From Chrysogorgia sp. JL179-B06 (Eukaryota; Cnidaria; Anthozoa; Scleralcyonacea; Chrysogorgiidae), in assembly GCA_035772405.1 (NCBI GenBank), contig JAYKKM010000196.1, positions 460,501-524,500 on the forward strand: a stretch of DNA of 64,000 nt, written 5' to 3'. Under the pieces are notes generated by a model. That model was not told the origin of the DNA. It ran no database searches and saw nothing but the letters and a program-made list of their open reading frames with translations. Below are positions 53,598-64,000 of the stretch, in pieces. The stretch's first letter is position 1. Each line of letters begins with the position of its first letter. The translations under genes and the position numbers were made by a program.

Positions 53598-53661
53598 TTC
53601 ACCTAACGCTTTCCACATCCTAACAATCTCCAGTCCCATCATATTTCTCATGTCGCTATAC
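53598..53661 (-). CDS. DOCK: DOCK exon 8 (YSDMR)
   Basis: Reads YSDMRNMMGLEIVRMWKALG plus E after one leading nucleotide that completes Lys. The chosen donor, GTATAG at GAA, keeps phase 0 with the next exon; an earlier GTGAAG would not. KY.DMR...G.EI..MW is a DOCK pattern. Confidence 0.93.
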
Positions 53662-53679
53662 CTATATAAAATAACGATT

Positions 53680-54500
53680 TAGTCGTGGTGGTAAACTCAA
53701 ATATTGCTTTAGAAAGCGCATTTACCATGGTGAATGGCAATGTTGGATAGTTCTTACAATAATTGCTAAACTTCGCTAAATTGTAGAATACCCGTCCACT
53801 TTCGCTATTTGTATCTGTTGACAGTTAGTAAAAGGGTCAAATTACAGAAAGTTCATCATATACAATTGCTTCGTTCTATTTTAAAACCCCATTTAATTTG
53901 ATAACTATCAACAAGTACACACAATATAAACCTTCGACATTATATTTAAAGATATTTTAGAGCAACATGGTTTGTATTTCTGCCTTTAAATGCGGTTTCA
54001 AAAGTGGACGGGTATTCTATAATTGCTCCCTAAACTTAGAGTCAAAGTTAGAGGACATTGGCAACAAAAATTAAGTTTGTGTCAATTAACTAAGTTAATT
54101 AAGTCAAAGTTAGAGTTAAGGAAGAAGTGGAGTAAAAATACAGCAGACATTTTACGCAGACGCATTTCAGCAGACAACTTATCAAATACTACATTTGCTG
54201 GTTAACTAAAAACAGAGCGGGTATTTCTAAGAGAAATGTTTGAATGACGTCACCCAATTACGGAAGTGACGCTTATTTCAGTTTACAAGCAGACGTAACA
54301 ATTGATAAGTTGTGTGCTGAAATGCATCGTGTTTCTTTTTAGTCCACGTTTCGAACAGTTTTTGAAAGAACTTTCCAACATTGCCATTCACATGATTGTC
54401 ACAGCCGCAACTTCCGACTTGAGATTTCCGTTCGGGCTCCTCCTTTGTATGTGAGCCAAAGGATAATGAAAGCATGCAGTACGTTAGAGGCAAATGTGTC
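53680..54500. repeat. Copy of the AGCAGACGT/ACCATGG repeat family
   Basis: Contains ATTTACCATGGTGAATGGCA, ATAAGTTGTGTGCTGAAATG and AGAACTTTCCAACATTGCCA in common with 5,555-5,905 and 10,555-10,830. Boundaries are approximate. Confidence 0.55.
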
Positions 54501-55195
54501 CTCGCTAGTCAGTTTCTCAACAGATATTTGTGAGTATTCGTAGTTCGTTTATGCGTTTAAACCTGTCTTTCTATAGTTCTTTCATAAGTTTAATATTTGC
54601 TTAAATCGTATTTACGTATTCGATTGTTATTTGTATTAGCACCGTTTTAATAAAGGACAAAAGAAAACGTGTTGACTCTCGAGGCCTCACCACCAGAAGT
54701 CAGATAGCTGTGAGGCTGGCATAATGGTAAATGTGTTTTCCAAAGCAATATAGCTATATCAAAACAACTGTAATGTCATGGACTGTAATGTCAAGTGACT
54801 CACGATTTTAGTACGCATCATCAGCAGATTGTAATTTACAGAATTTACGCAATCTGTAGTGCAATACGATATTAGGTTTATGATATACAGCAGGAATGTT
54901 CTTGGAATAGAGAGAAAAGTCAATTTTGTTATGGTAAAAAGTAGGCTTATATCTAGTAGTTTTTCTATCTAAACTGTTACATGAAGACAAGAAATGGTTC
55001 GTTATGAATACGACGTCATTACTTTATTTACATGTAAAGGTACGTCTTTGAATAAGATTACAGATTAGTTGCTTAATTTTGTATTCCAGCTAACAATAGT
55101 GGGACGATGACACCAAACAATAATGAATCAATATCTTTCCTGAAAAAGTGATAGTAGAAATGAAATAATATGTAATATTAAATAAATATACATAC

Positions 55196-55296
55196 TTTTC
55201 TAAGATCTTTATTCTCTTGGCTTCAGAATACTTGTCCAAGTTCAATATTTCATGAGAAACGAAAGAAATAGCCAAGTGAAAATACGTGTTCCAAAG
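55196..55296 (-). CDS. DOCK: DOCK exon 7 (LWNTYFHLA)
   Basis: Starts with the strongly conserved LWNTYFHLAISFVSHEILNL and continues through YSEAKRIKILEK, ending with a split codon. This is among the clearest DOCK matches in the window. Acceptor TTTAG, donor GTATGT. Confidence 0.95.
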
Positions 55297-55717
55297 CTAA
55301 ATATTCCAATGAAAATAACAGATTACATGAAAAGAACTATAAAAACATATAAAAAATACCGCAAAACAAGTATGATATTACAATATTGATATACATGGTG
55401 GTGGTGTTGCTAATAATAATTTAATGTAATTAATATTGAAGAACGTAGAAATGAAATTATTCAAATTAATTTCATTTTTAAGAAATAGCATTTTAACTTA
55501 ATTGGAGGAAAGTGATAATTAATTAACGCAATCATACTCTGATGCCAGTGGTTAATATAACAATGATTAAAATTAGTACAAGCTAAAAGATATAATTCCT
55601 TGTCAAAACACAAGGGAATATAAAATAATATTTTCTATAACTACCATACTTTCAAAATAGAACTTTATAAGCTGCCTCATCTCCAGCCCTCGCCTACTAA
55701 CGCAAAAATATCAAGGG

Positions 55718-56072
55718 CGCGCGGAAATATGAGGAAGTGCGCGGAAATATGAGAAGGAGCGCTGAAATTTGAGGTGCGCAGGAATATGAGAAGGTGCGCG
55801 GGAATATGAGAAGGTGCGCAGGAATATGAGAAAGTGCGCGGAAATATGAGAAGGAGCGCTGAAATTTTTGGTGCGCGGAAATATGAGAAGGTGCGCGGAA
55901 AGATGAGAAGGTGCGCGGGAATATGAGAAGGTGCGCAGGAATATGAGAAAGTGCGCGGAAAGATGAGAAGGTGCGCGGAAATATGAGAAGGTACGAGGAA
56001 ATATGAGGTGCGCGGAAATATGAGAAGGTGCGCGGAAAGATGAGAAGGTGCGCGGGAATATGAGAAGGCTCA
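55718..56072. repeat. Minisatellite of about 19-20-bp units
   Basis: Roughly 18 copies of GTGCGCGGAAATATGAGAAG with variants. Long open frames (SYFRAP repeats on the minus strand) come from the repeat. Confidence 0.95.
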
Positions 56073-56312
56073 CGAGGAAGAAGGGAAGGGGGAAAAGGCT
56101 CGATCTCGAGCTGCAAAAGAAGAGGCCTATGGAGGAGGCAGTAAACATAACATCTAGAAAATAAATCCCTTTCATAATTATCCATTTATTTTCAATTATG
56201 TACAGGAATATTGCGCTTAATCGAGTATGAATTTTTTTAGGTAATTTAGTTGGTCGTAAAACAAAGCCATGCTAATTTTTCAAACGTGCAACAGATCACC
56301 ATTAATTATTAC

Positions 56313-56391
56313 CTGGTAATCAAATGCATCTTCATGGAGGAAGTTGTCGGTTAAAGCTTCAGAAAAGTTTTGGACTGCGCAAAGAATTACA
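56313..56391 (-). CDS. DOCK: DOCK exon 6 (helical region)
   Basis: Reads VILCAVQNFSEALTDNFLHE then DAFDYQ after one leading nucleotide. An internal AG at 56,374 is also possible, but only the TCTAG acceptor at 56,391 keeps phase with the exon before it. The donor is GTAATA. Confidence 0.85.
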
Positions 56392-56779
56392 CTAGAAAGG
56401 AAAGAGACAGAAAATATTCAACTTATAAATTGGAGTTAAAGTGCCTATGCAACGAAAAAATCTTCTTTCTATACTCTTCTTCTTCTTTGAAATGTTGTTA
56501 GAAGAAAGGAACAATCTCATTTCAGTGAATAAGTCCTAAGGGCAAATACGATTTATCCGTACAATAGGTTCCGTACACCGGGCCCAGTACTTCAAGGCCA
56601 ATCCACACCATTCACGTGGTACGCTAGGCCCAAGTTATAGACCCATGCTGTTAAACACGCACTATAAAAGCAATAGCAACATTTACCTAAAACAAATTTG
56701 ACGTCATTAAAAAATAGCTTTATTGCCCTAACTTACTCCACTGCAGAGGAGAATGGTTCGATAGCAATTAAAAACTTAC

Positions 56780-56874
56780 TAGTTTCCTTCAATCTTCATT
56801 ACGAACCAGTCTGCCGGGTAAATGTTCCGTTGCAAGAGATTCGTGAAAACACCAAAAGCTTTATTTAAAAAATC
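56780..56874 (-). CDS. DOCK: DOCK exon 5 (helical region)
   Basis: Reads DFLNKAFGVFTNLLQRNIYP then ADWFVMKIEGN, with two trailing nucleotides. DFL...F......N.YP.DW is a family signature. It joins the preceding exon after DLR in phase 0 and the next one through a split Tyr codon. Confidence 0.9.
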
Positions 56875-57574
56875 CTTAACAGACACGAGACAGAAACGAA
56901 TGAGGTGGGAAGATCATGCTCGTTGAACAAATCATAGCATAATCTACATAGTTTTATTTTTCCGTTTTAAAAAATTAAATTCTTCCTATCTCTAGCCTGC
57001 GTACAGACGTTCACGCGCGCGAAAAGGTGAAAGTAGCGTCTCGCGTCTCATGTACATCAGGGCTAAATTATGTGTTCTGTAATTTATGCCGATTATTCGC
57101 AATTTAGCAACGCTTATAGCAATTAACGAGTATTCGCTAAAAGTTTAAGAATTTGTATGAAGAGCAAACTTAGTTCTAATCGACAAAGGACAAACTGAAA
57201 AGCTAAAACGAAACAGCATAACGAGTATCGGCACTCGACGGCTACCTGTAAATATCATATCTCACTGTGATGTTTGCAATGATTAACAATTTGTTTCACC
57301 CCTTATCTCTTCGACTGTTTGATCATTCTCGAAAAAAAATTATGCATGCCGCGACTGTAAACTGTCAGCCTTTGAAAGTATTAGCAAACTCCTTATAGTC
57401 TCATTTATAAAGAATACATCTTTGTAAGAAACTGTCTTCGTGGTAAACCGATTGAATATCACGTATTTAACTAAATTTTTCAGTGCATATAGACATAGTC
57501 CTTGTTTTTCAAATTTCACATAGACTATGACGTAGGCTGATCTATATCTTGTAATAATCGTACATTGTACTTAC

Positions 57575-57673
57575 TCGTAAGTCCTTGTTGTTGCTGAAAG
57601 ATTTAAGGTAACTTCGATAGTGATCTTCAGTCATCATTTTTAACAGTGCGAAAAGAATAGCCACGTACTGACC
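57575..57673 (-). CDS. DOCK: DOCK exon 4 (helical region)
   Basis: Thirty-three codons in phase 0 reading GQYVAILFALLKMMTEDHYR then SYLKSFSNNKDLR. The other frame is closed by a stop, fixing the reading. The donor is GTAAGT. The pattern of a hydrophobic helix followed by HY is shared with DOCK proteins. Confidence 0.88.
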
Positions 57674-57934
57674 CTAAGAAACATGAAAATAGCTCAGCAA
57701 TGTTATACAATAGTACTTTGTCGAGATGACGTCAGTACCCATGTTTTTACCCATAATTCTTGCGGCCATAACAAAAGAAAATAGCTCATTTGCAAGCATT
57801 TGTGAGTCAAATTCGGTTTGTTTGTCCGCATTTTGATTAGAATATATATATTAGTTAGGTAGTTGCAGCTTGATGTTAGTAAAGATGTAAAGGTTTTGTT
57901 GTGTAAGCTGTGTTAAGTTCTGAGCTCCAGACCT

Positions 57935-58030
57935 TACCCTGCCATCTGAGTTCTAGTGGTTCGATGGTTGAGCGTCTGGATAGCATTTAGAAGGTTGCGG
58001 ATTCGAGTCCTGTCTGGAGCTCAGAGTTTT
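57935..58030 (+). repeat. tRNA-derived SINE head
   Basis: A-box-like GGTTGAGCGTCTGG and B box GGATTCGAGTCC at tRNA spacing, bracketed by TGAGCTCCAGAC and its inverse GTCTGGAGCTCA. The stems fit a tRNA-like fold, but the long bracketing arms suggest a retroposon. Confidence 0.5.
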
Positions 58031-58230
58031 TTTAGTATTAATTTTACACAGCTTCCACAGCAAAACCATTACAGCGTGATTTCGACATATCTTTCCCCGA
58101 AATATTTCTACTGGTAAGCTGGATGAAATTCATCAAATTATGAACTCATAGATTAAAAGTGTTTTGGTTGGTTACGATCTATATACAATCAATAACAAAT
58201 TGCTGCCAAAGTTCTACGGCATATACTTAC

Positions 58231-58326
58231 GGCACGATTACTAGATCTGTCTACAGTAACCACAGCTTGAAATACAACTTGAAGAAGAGATTTTGAAAGT
58301 TGATCCACCTCATCATAAACTGAACC
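58231..58326 (-). CDS. DOCK: DOCK exon 3 (helical region)
   Basis: Thirty-two codons in phase 0 reading GSVYDEVDQLSKSLLQVVFQ and onward to RSSNRA. It has a GTAAGT donor and an AG acceptor. It continues the alpha-helical scaffold that precedes DHR-2. Confidence 0.82.
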
Positions 58327-58589
58327 CTATACAAGTAGAAGATAACATACAATCCTTTACATATTAGCGTAAGAGCAGATTAAGAGTAAAATCGCAAGAG
58401 AGATATTCGAGTTTAAATATGAAGGTTTCACACTGTGTTACACACATAACGTTTACACATAAAGCCACGGGCGTTTTACAAAAGCAAGAAATACGGGGCG
58501 TCAGAGCACCTGTAGAAAGGCATACGAAGACAGGACTAAAAACTAGGAGTAACCAAATATTATATAAATGCGTTCGAATTAAAGTGCCT

Positions 58590-59000
58590 ATAACGTCAAA
58601 AAATGTTATTGTCTTATTTGGAAGAACTTTTAAAATGATAAAGTAACTTATTTTGAAGATTTGTGCTTCTTCGCGTTGTTTTTGAAATATTTCAGTTTGT
58701 TAAGTTAAGTAGTTGCAGCTTGATGTTTGTTTGATATGCAAATGTCTGGAATTTCGTCACACGTTGCATGACCTACTGGAGAAGTTTGTGTGTCACTTTC
58801 ATATGTTATTTACACTTTATTCTTTTCATTTCATGAAGGCAAAGATATCTAACATTCTCTGATAAGTCATTATGCACGTGTGACGAAATTCCAGACATTT
58901 GCATATCAAACAAACTGAAATATATCAAAAACAAAGCGAAGAAGCAAAAATCTTCAAAAGAAGTTACTTTATCATTTTAAAAGTTCTTCCAAATAATTTG
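58590..59000. mobile_element. Foldback MITE interrupted in one arm
   Basis: AATTTCGTCACACG, ATATGCAAATGTCTGGA, TTTTGAAGATTTGTGCTTCT and GGAAGAACTTTTAAAATGAT at the left with reverse complements at the right. The left arm contains an extra TTAAGTTAAGTAGTTGCAGC segment that also occurs near 57,855. Confidence 0.8.
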
Positions 59001-59045
59001 TTCAAGTTTTTGAAATACAAAAAAGTGTACAAATATGTTGAAAGG

Positions 59046-59303
59046 CTAGTCAAATAAGAGGCTACGTCTCAGAGAGCGTTTAAACTGCGTTACAGTGTTA
59101 CAGATTTTTAGTTCGTGTGGTAAAGAGTTCCAAAGGGAAACAGTTCTATAATAAAACGTTCTTTGGCCAGTAGCAGTTCTGAAAAGTGGAATATTGAGCA
59201 TTTGAGAATTTCGTGCGGGTCGATACATTGCCACGCCTAATGAACTGTTCAGACTGGTAGCCTGGGGCGATAGTGGAATCCGTTGCATGACTGGATGTGA
59301 CAC
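59046..59303 (-). pseudogene. LINE reverse-transcriptase C-terminal fragment
   Basis: Reads ATGQRTFYYRTVSLWNSLPH then ELKICNTVTQFKRSLRRSLL, the usual C-terminal pattern of non-LTR reverse transcriptases (R....WN.LP..L.....FK..L...L). There is no catalytic domain, so this is a 5'-truncated remnant. Confidence 0.8.
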
Positions 59304-59868
59304 GAAATCAAAGCACGATGTCCACGAGTAGTTACCAGTTCATCGACCGCGAGTGGCCAATATATTCAGGGCGAGCAGGGAGACCGAAAGATTACTTCCG
59401 GTTTCAAGCTAAAAAGTTGTCGACACAAACATACACGAAAAATATAAACTACGGCGATAACATTCTCCTTCGTCGAACGCAATAATAAACACATAATCAG
59501 TATGTTTAATGGTACTCGCACTCGTAGCTAATGAATGCGAATACATTTAATTTTATTATTTAATTAAAATTCTTTAGACACGGAAAACGAGTAAGAGTTG
59601 TGTAAGCGTGAGTGTACGCATATAAGCATGAGAAATAGCGAGAGAAAAATGACACCAAAAATTAAACCAATGAGTATAAAATATAGTGCCACGACTTCAG
59701 TACGGAACTATTTACTGAAGAAGCAGGTCTTAGCCAGGGTGATACAACAGAATATGTCACAGCGTGCTAGCCGCAGGATAATAATTCATAGAACGAGTGA
59801 TATAACTAGTAACAGTTGAGAAGTTATATATAGGGAGTTGTATAGATTAAAAACGTTTCGCTACTTAC

Positions 59869-59996
59869 ACTTTTTGTTGTGCTTAGACACGAAATAAGAT
59901 TCGCCAGCAAATCAGCGCATGTTTTCAGTTCATTCTTCCGTAGAAGTTGTTGGTGTAGACAAGATAAAACCAAGGGCATCAACGACACTCGTGAAG
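59869..59996 (-). CDS. DOCK: DOCK exon 2 (helical region)
   Basis: Reads SRVSLMPLVLSCLHQQLL, then KNELKTCADLLANLISCLST. The acceptor is TTTTTAG and the donor GTAAGT. Two leading nucleotides and 42 codons match the phase of both neighbours. A shorter version starting at an internal AG (59,934) would break phase with the upstream exon, so the longer exon is preferred. Confidence 0.82.
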
Positions 59997-60104
59997 CTAA
60001 AAATGAAATTATGAACAGTTTTTTAACACATGGAATATATTTTACGACTGCCGTTGCTCATTTCCCATGAATGGGTTACAAAACTCAAATTCTTTTAACA
60101 CAAT

Positions 60105-60630
60105 AGATCGTTTTCACGTGACGTCAGAGCCACCATGTTAGTGTATATTAAAGAGTGAGTGTCAACCATGACGCATTGCACGCTCGGTCGGCCATTTTTG
60201 AAGCACGAAATTCCCTTGGTGAACTGCATCCGTAAATATCTTGTCAATCCTTGATATAAATTATTAATTTTGTATTTTAATTGAAAGAAGATATACCTTA
60301 GAAAGTAATTATTTCTGCATTTCTCACAAAACGTTTTCTTGACTTTTGTTTCGAATTATGTCAGCCAATTGACTGACGCGAATCGTAGAATACCAATTGA
60401 CGAGGTTCAAACGAACAAATCAGGTTGCGAGTCGATGTATTTGTATTGTGGATGAATAATAAAGCCTCTATCGGGTTTTCTGAGAAGACTCGGCGAATTT
60501 CCGATGTATTTATACCACATCAAGTTGGCAACGAAGCACTTCAAAACATTTCGTTATCGTATGGAAAGATAAACACAAACGCGCAATGCACGACGGTTGA
60601 CACTCACTCTTTAACATAATTTTAATTATA
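60105..60630. repeat. Imperfect foldback element
   Basis: TTAAAGAGTGAGTGTCAACC and GCATTGC at the left, GCAATGCACGACGGTTGACA and CTCACTCTTTAA at the right. The interior is unrelated. Confidence 0.7.
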
Positions 60631-60737
60631 GCTTCTTAACCTGGATATCTGAACAAAATGAAATTACAAAAAATCAATATAAGCCTCGAAAATACTTATA
60701 TTAAATGAAGATTACATCATGCTGCCAAAACACTCAC

Positions 60738-60847
60738 TGGAATTGTGAAACAATGGACTAGTCGTAATAATCACATCTAAGAAATTCAATTTGTCACCAG
60801 ATAATGCGCTGGAACGGGCCGACACAAACAAGTCTTTAAATAATTCC
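60738..60847 (-). CDS. DOCK: DOCK exon 1 of window (helical middle region)
   Basis: First exon visible in the window. It reads ELFKDLFVSARSSALSGDKL and continues to FHNS, with one leading and one trailing nucleotide. It is flanked by TTTTAG acceptor and GTGAGT donor on the minus strand. The trailing A plus the leading CT of the next exon completes a Thr codon, which supports the join. It belongs to the armadillo-like region upstream of DHR-2. Confidence 0.82.
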
Positions 60848-61256
60848 CTAAAAAAGGTTGTAATATGGTTTGAGGAAATAGCCATTGTAGTAAAATAGTG
60901 GTTTCTACGCTAAAGATCAACGGACGAATTTTCCTGGCGCAAGTTAACCTCCCTTCAACGCCATGGCCCACCTAAGTAACTTCTAATGCTACGTTTACAC
61001 TATATTGAATAGGTTTCTGTATAGTTACAAAAAGCTATCCGTTATAGTATAAACACGACGTTTCTGTACTGTTGCAAAAAAACTTCCGATATTGGTCGGT
61101 TGCAATAAGTTGCAAGGTTAGGATAAATAGTTGGGAAAACTAATGATGATAAAAACTGTAAAAATAAATAGATAAGGTTAATTGATTGGAGGTACTGGGT
61201 ACTAGGTACTGAATATAATATAATAAATTGTCGATTTGATCATATACACATGCTAA

Positions 61257-61301
61257 TTTGCGCTATATAAATAGTAAACATTATTATTATTATTATAATC
61301 C
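61257..61301 (+). repeat. Retroposon 3' tail with (ATT)n
   Basis: TTGCGCTATATAAATAGTAA followed by ATT repeats, a typical LINE 3' end. Confidence 0.55.
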
Positions 61302-61379
61302 CTCGAGACTGAAAGGACAAAGACACGGCGGTCATATTGGTTGGTATAGATATCACTAGAAAGTATACTTTTAAATAAG

Positions 61380-61570
61380 ATTTCCGCGTAAAGACTGAAA
61401 ACTAGTTGTTTGAGTGTTAGTAGAATGGTTAGTATGAGGGTTAATATTAAGGTGAGGGTTAGTATAAAGGTTTGAAATATAACCCTAACCCAAAATCAAA
61501 CCTTTATACTAACCCTTAACCAACCATAGAACAACTAGTTTTCAGTCTTTCCGCGGAAACCTTATTTTAA
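61380..61570. repeat. Foldback next to the 16-bp minisatellite
   Basis: CTGAAAACTAGTTGTTTGAG and GGGTTAGTATAAAGGTTTGA at the left; reverse complements at the right, ending AAGTATACTTTC, which mirrors GAAAGTATACTTTTA at 61,360. Confidence 0.8.
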
Positions 61571-61584
61571 AGTATACTTTCTTG

Positions 61585-62735
61585 CATCACCATTATTTTG
61601 GATCACCATTATTTTGGATCACCATTATTTTGGATCACCATTATTTTGGATCACCATTATTTTGGATCACCATTATTTTGGATCACCATTATTTTGGATC
61701 ACCATTATTTTGGATCACCATTATTTTGGATCACCATTATTTTGGATCACCATTATTTTGGATCACCATTAGTTTGGATCACCATTATTTTGGATCACCA
61801 TTATTTTGGATCACCATTATTTTCGATCACCATTATTTTCGATCACCATTATTTTCGATCACCATTACTTTGGATCACCATTACTTTGGATCACCATTAC
61901 TTTGGATCACCATTATTTTGGATCACCATTATTTTGGATCACCATTATTTTGGATCACCATTATTTTGGATCACCATTATTTTGGATCACCATTATTTTG
62001 GATCACCATTATTTTGGATCACCATTATTTTGGATCACCATTATTTTGGATCACCATTATTTTGGATCACCATTATTTTGGATCACCATTATTTTGGATC
62101 ACCATTATTTTGGATCACCATTATTTTGGATCACCATTATTTTGGATCACCATTAGTTTGGATCAACATTATTTTGGATCACCATTATTTTGGATCACCA
62201 TTATTTTGGATCACCATTACTTTGGATCACCATTACTTTGGATCACCATTACTTTGGATCACCATTATTTTGGATCACCATTATTTTGGATCACCATTAT
62301 TTTGGATCACCATTATTTTGGATCACCATTATTTTGGATCACCATTATTTTGGATCACCATTATTTTGGATTACCATTATTTTGGATCACCATTATTTTG
62401 GATCACCATTATTTTGGATCACCATTATTTTGGATCACCATTATTTTGGATCACCATTATTTTGGATCACCATTACTTTGGATCACCATTATTTTGGATC
62501 ACCATTATTTTGGATCACCATTATTTTAGATCACCATTATTTTGGATCACCATTATTTTGGATCACCATTATTTTGGATCACCATTATTTTGGATCACCA
62601 TTATTTTGGATCACCATTATTTTGGATCACCATTATTTTGGATCACCATTATTTTGGATCACCATTATTTTGGATCACCATTATTTTGGATCACCATTAT
62701 TTTGGATCACCATTATTTTGGATCACCATTATTTT
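61585..62735. repeat. 16-bp minisatellite, about 72 units
   Basis: Unit GGATCACCATTATTTT with point variants (TACTTT, TTAGTTT, TTTCGATC). Because 16 is not a multiple of three and no plus-strand frame holds a stop, all three frames stay open for hundreds of codons encoding HHYFGSPLFWITIILD periods. These are artefacts. Confidence 0.98.
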
Positions 62736-63312
62736 GTTAAACGGCTTCCAATATAGCCGCCGTGACGTCACGTGAACCCAGCAATAATGTAAACACAAGA
62801 TCAGTGACGTCGTTTATGTAACATAAACCCTGCAGGGCACGAAAAATTATTAATTTCTTTTGTTTTGGAAGAAACATTATATGGTAAACACACGTCATCC
62901 TTGACGTTCGCATCGCACTTCCTCAAGTATTTTCCAATTCTAACACTGAAAACCAATTTGCGACGAAAGCAATGCGAGCTCAACATGACAAAGGCTGAGC
63001 GTAGTTCTGAAGAAGATCAACAGATTTTTATTATTTTGTATTGTTGAGTGAAAGGGTGAAACATTACGTTCCTAGTATTATCCGTCGGAAAATTAGCAAT
63101 TTGTGCCATTATTAATTGCAATTCAGCTATTTGACACGTTTTGTCAAATGTTTAATGCGCTAATTGCTATTATTATACAATACTCATACAATCTCGATTG
63201 CGATTGGCTAAAAAACCTACAGACAATTCTTGATGTCTTTCCACCTATCAAAAATTCATAAATATCAAAAATTGTCTGTAGGTGACGTAATTGTTAATTA
63301 TCCAATAACAAA

Positions 63313-63606
63313 ATGGCTTGCAGTAGATTTGCCTCTGTTGACGAAGACAACAGTGACGATACAGACGACAGTGACGACAACGATGAAAACAACAGTGACG
63401 ATACAGACGACAGTGACGACAACGATGAAGACAACAGTGACGATACAGACAATAGTGACGATACAGACGACAGTGACGACAACGATGAAGACAACAGTGA
63501 CGATACAGACGACAGTGACGACAACGATGAAGACAACAGTGACGATACAGACGACAGTGACGAGTCTGACGACATGTATAATAAAACAATTATTGGATTC
63601 GCATGA
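63313..63606 (+). CDS. Asp/Ser-rich repeat open frame, 97 aa
   Basis: MACSRFASVDEDNSDDTDDS followed by DDNDEDNSDDTDDS repeats, then DMYNKTIIGFA. The ATG has a favourable context (ACAAAATGG). It may be a short acidic first exon, or just a minisatellite of GACGATACAGACGACAGTGA units inside a foldback. No evidence of splicing was found. Confidence 0.3.
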   Translation: MACSRFASVDEDNSDDTDDSDDNDENNSDDTDDSDDNDEDNSDDTDNSDDTDDSDDNDEDNSDDTDDSDDNDEDNSDDTDDSDESDDMYNKTIIGFA

Positions 63607-63735
63607 TATCAAGAATTATACAGACCTCAGTCAATGTTAACCGCCTCAGCCCTTCGGCTTCGGCAGATACAACATTGACCTCAGTCTAGATAATTCTTGA
63701 TATCATGCTCAGCCTCATCCAATAATTGTTTAATA
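63587..63735. repeat. Hairpin
   Basis: CAATTATTGGAT, GCATGATATCAAGAATTAT and GACCTCAGTCAATGTT at the left with reverse complements at the right, around a GCCCTTCGGCTTCGGC loop. Confidence 0.85.
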
Positions 63736-64000
63736 GACTATACTGAGACCCAATTTCCATATATTGTCCAATAGCCTGCAGCTATTGTCCAAGTGCCGTT
63801 CGCCCTTTTAATTAAAGGTGATGTATCTATTTAAATAAAACTTTAAGACAATCTAAACTCTGCGCGGATTCGAAGACAAACAACCAAGAATTAGGTCCGT
63901 TTTATAGAAAAGATTAAAGTGGTTCTCCAATGAAAAACAATGCCTTGTTTTCATCAAATGATCTTCAAGTTGTAAAAGCTAAGAAAGCTGTGTTAAGTTG

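Noticed and set aside
55697..56185. 162- and 154-codon frames rich in SYFRAP on the minus strand
   Set aside because: Frame openness comes from the GGAAATATGAGAAGGTGCGC minisatellite; two overlapping frames are open at once.
57935..58030. Functional tRNA gene
   Set aside because: Boxes A and B are recognisable, but the acceptor stem and anticodon arm could not be drawn convincingly and the tract is bracketed by longer inverted arms.
61598..62740. 380-codon open frame of HHYFGSPLFWITIILD repeats
   Set aside because: Created by a 16-bp tandem repeat lacking stops in every forward frame; no non-repetitive flanking sequence or start context.
63248..63612. Minus-strand Ser/Leu and Cys/Arg repeat frames
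   Set aside because: Reverse readings of the Asp/Ser repeat; the plus-strand frame is the only one with a reasonable start context.

Overview
The window is animal nuclear DNA that is AT-rich, intron-rich and full of foldback repeats. It most resembles a marine invertebrate genome, perhaps cnidarian, but the taxon is a guess. Two large things dominate it. One is a host DOCK-family Rac/Rap guanine-nucleotide exchange factor gene on the minus strand. The other is a complete Polinton/Maverick (adintovirus-like) element of 17,556 bp sitting inside one of that gene's introns.

Host gene: 28 exons can be read on the minus strand from 60,847 down to the stop codon at 4,189. Reading phases join correctly at every junction. 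Upstream exons encode the helical middle of the protein. Exons between about 45.3 and 31.2 kb encode the whole DHR-2 GEF domain, closest by eye to DOCK3/4. The last three exons (9,748-4,189) encode a Ser/Pro-rich tail with SH3-ligand motifs. The 5' part of the gene, including the C2-like DHR-1 domain, lies beyond the right edge.

Polinton (12,285-29,840): it has a 6-bp target duplication (CATTGT), terminal inverted repeats that match over 800 bp, and only intact reading frames. The left arm (minus strand) carries a TIR-overlapping myristoylation-motif protein, the packaging ATPase, the probable major capsid protein, a coiled-coil/membrane protein, a DD(33)E integrase with chromodomain, and a jelly-roll penton/minor capsid candidate. 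The right arm (mostly plus strand) carries a 483-residue tail-anchored protein, a fibre-like protein, a second myristoylation-motif protein, a tiny Arg-rich peptide and a BRO-N/nuclease/zinc-finger fusion. It continues with a thymidine kinase and a two-zinc-finger protein (both minus strand), three small membrane proteins, a zinc-ribbon protein and a 1202-residue protein-primed DNA polymerase B. Together these make a replication, integration and virion kit. No adenain-type maturation protease was recognised.

The remaining sequence is DOCK introns and 3' flank. It holds foldback/MITE elements, three elements with 8-bp duplications (hAT-like, one with an hATC relic), a LINE reverse-transcriptase remnant, tRNA-derived SINE heads, microsatellites and several minisatellites (20-bp, 32-bp, about 20-bp and 16-bp units). 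Long open frames inside these tandem repeats are artefacts of repeat periodicity.
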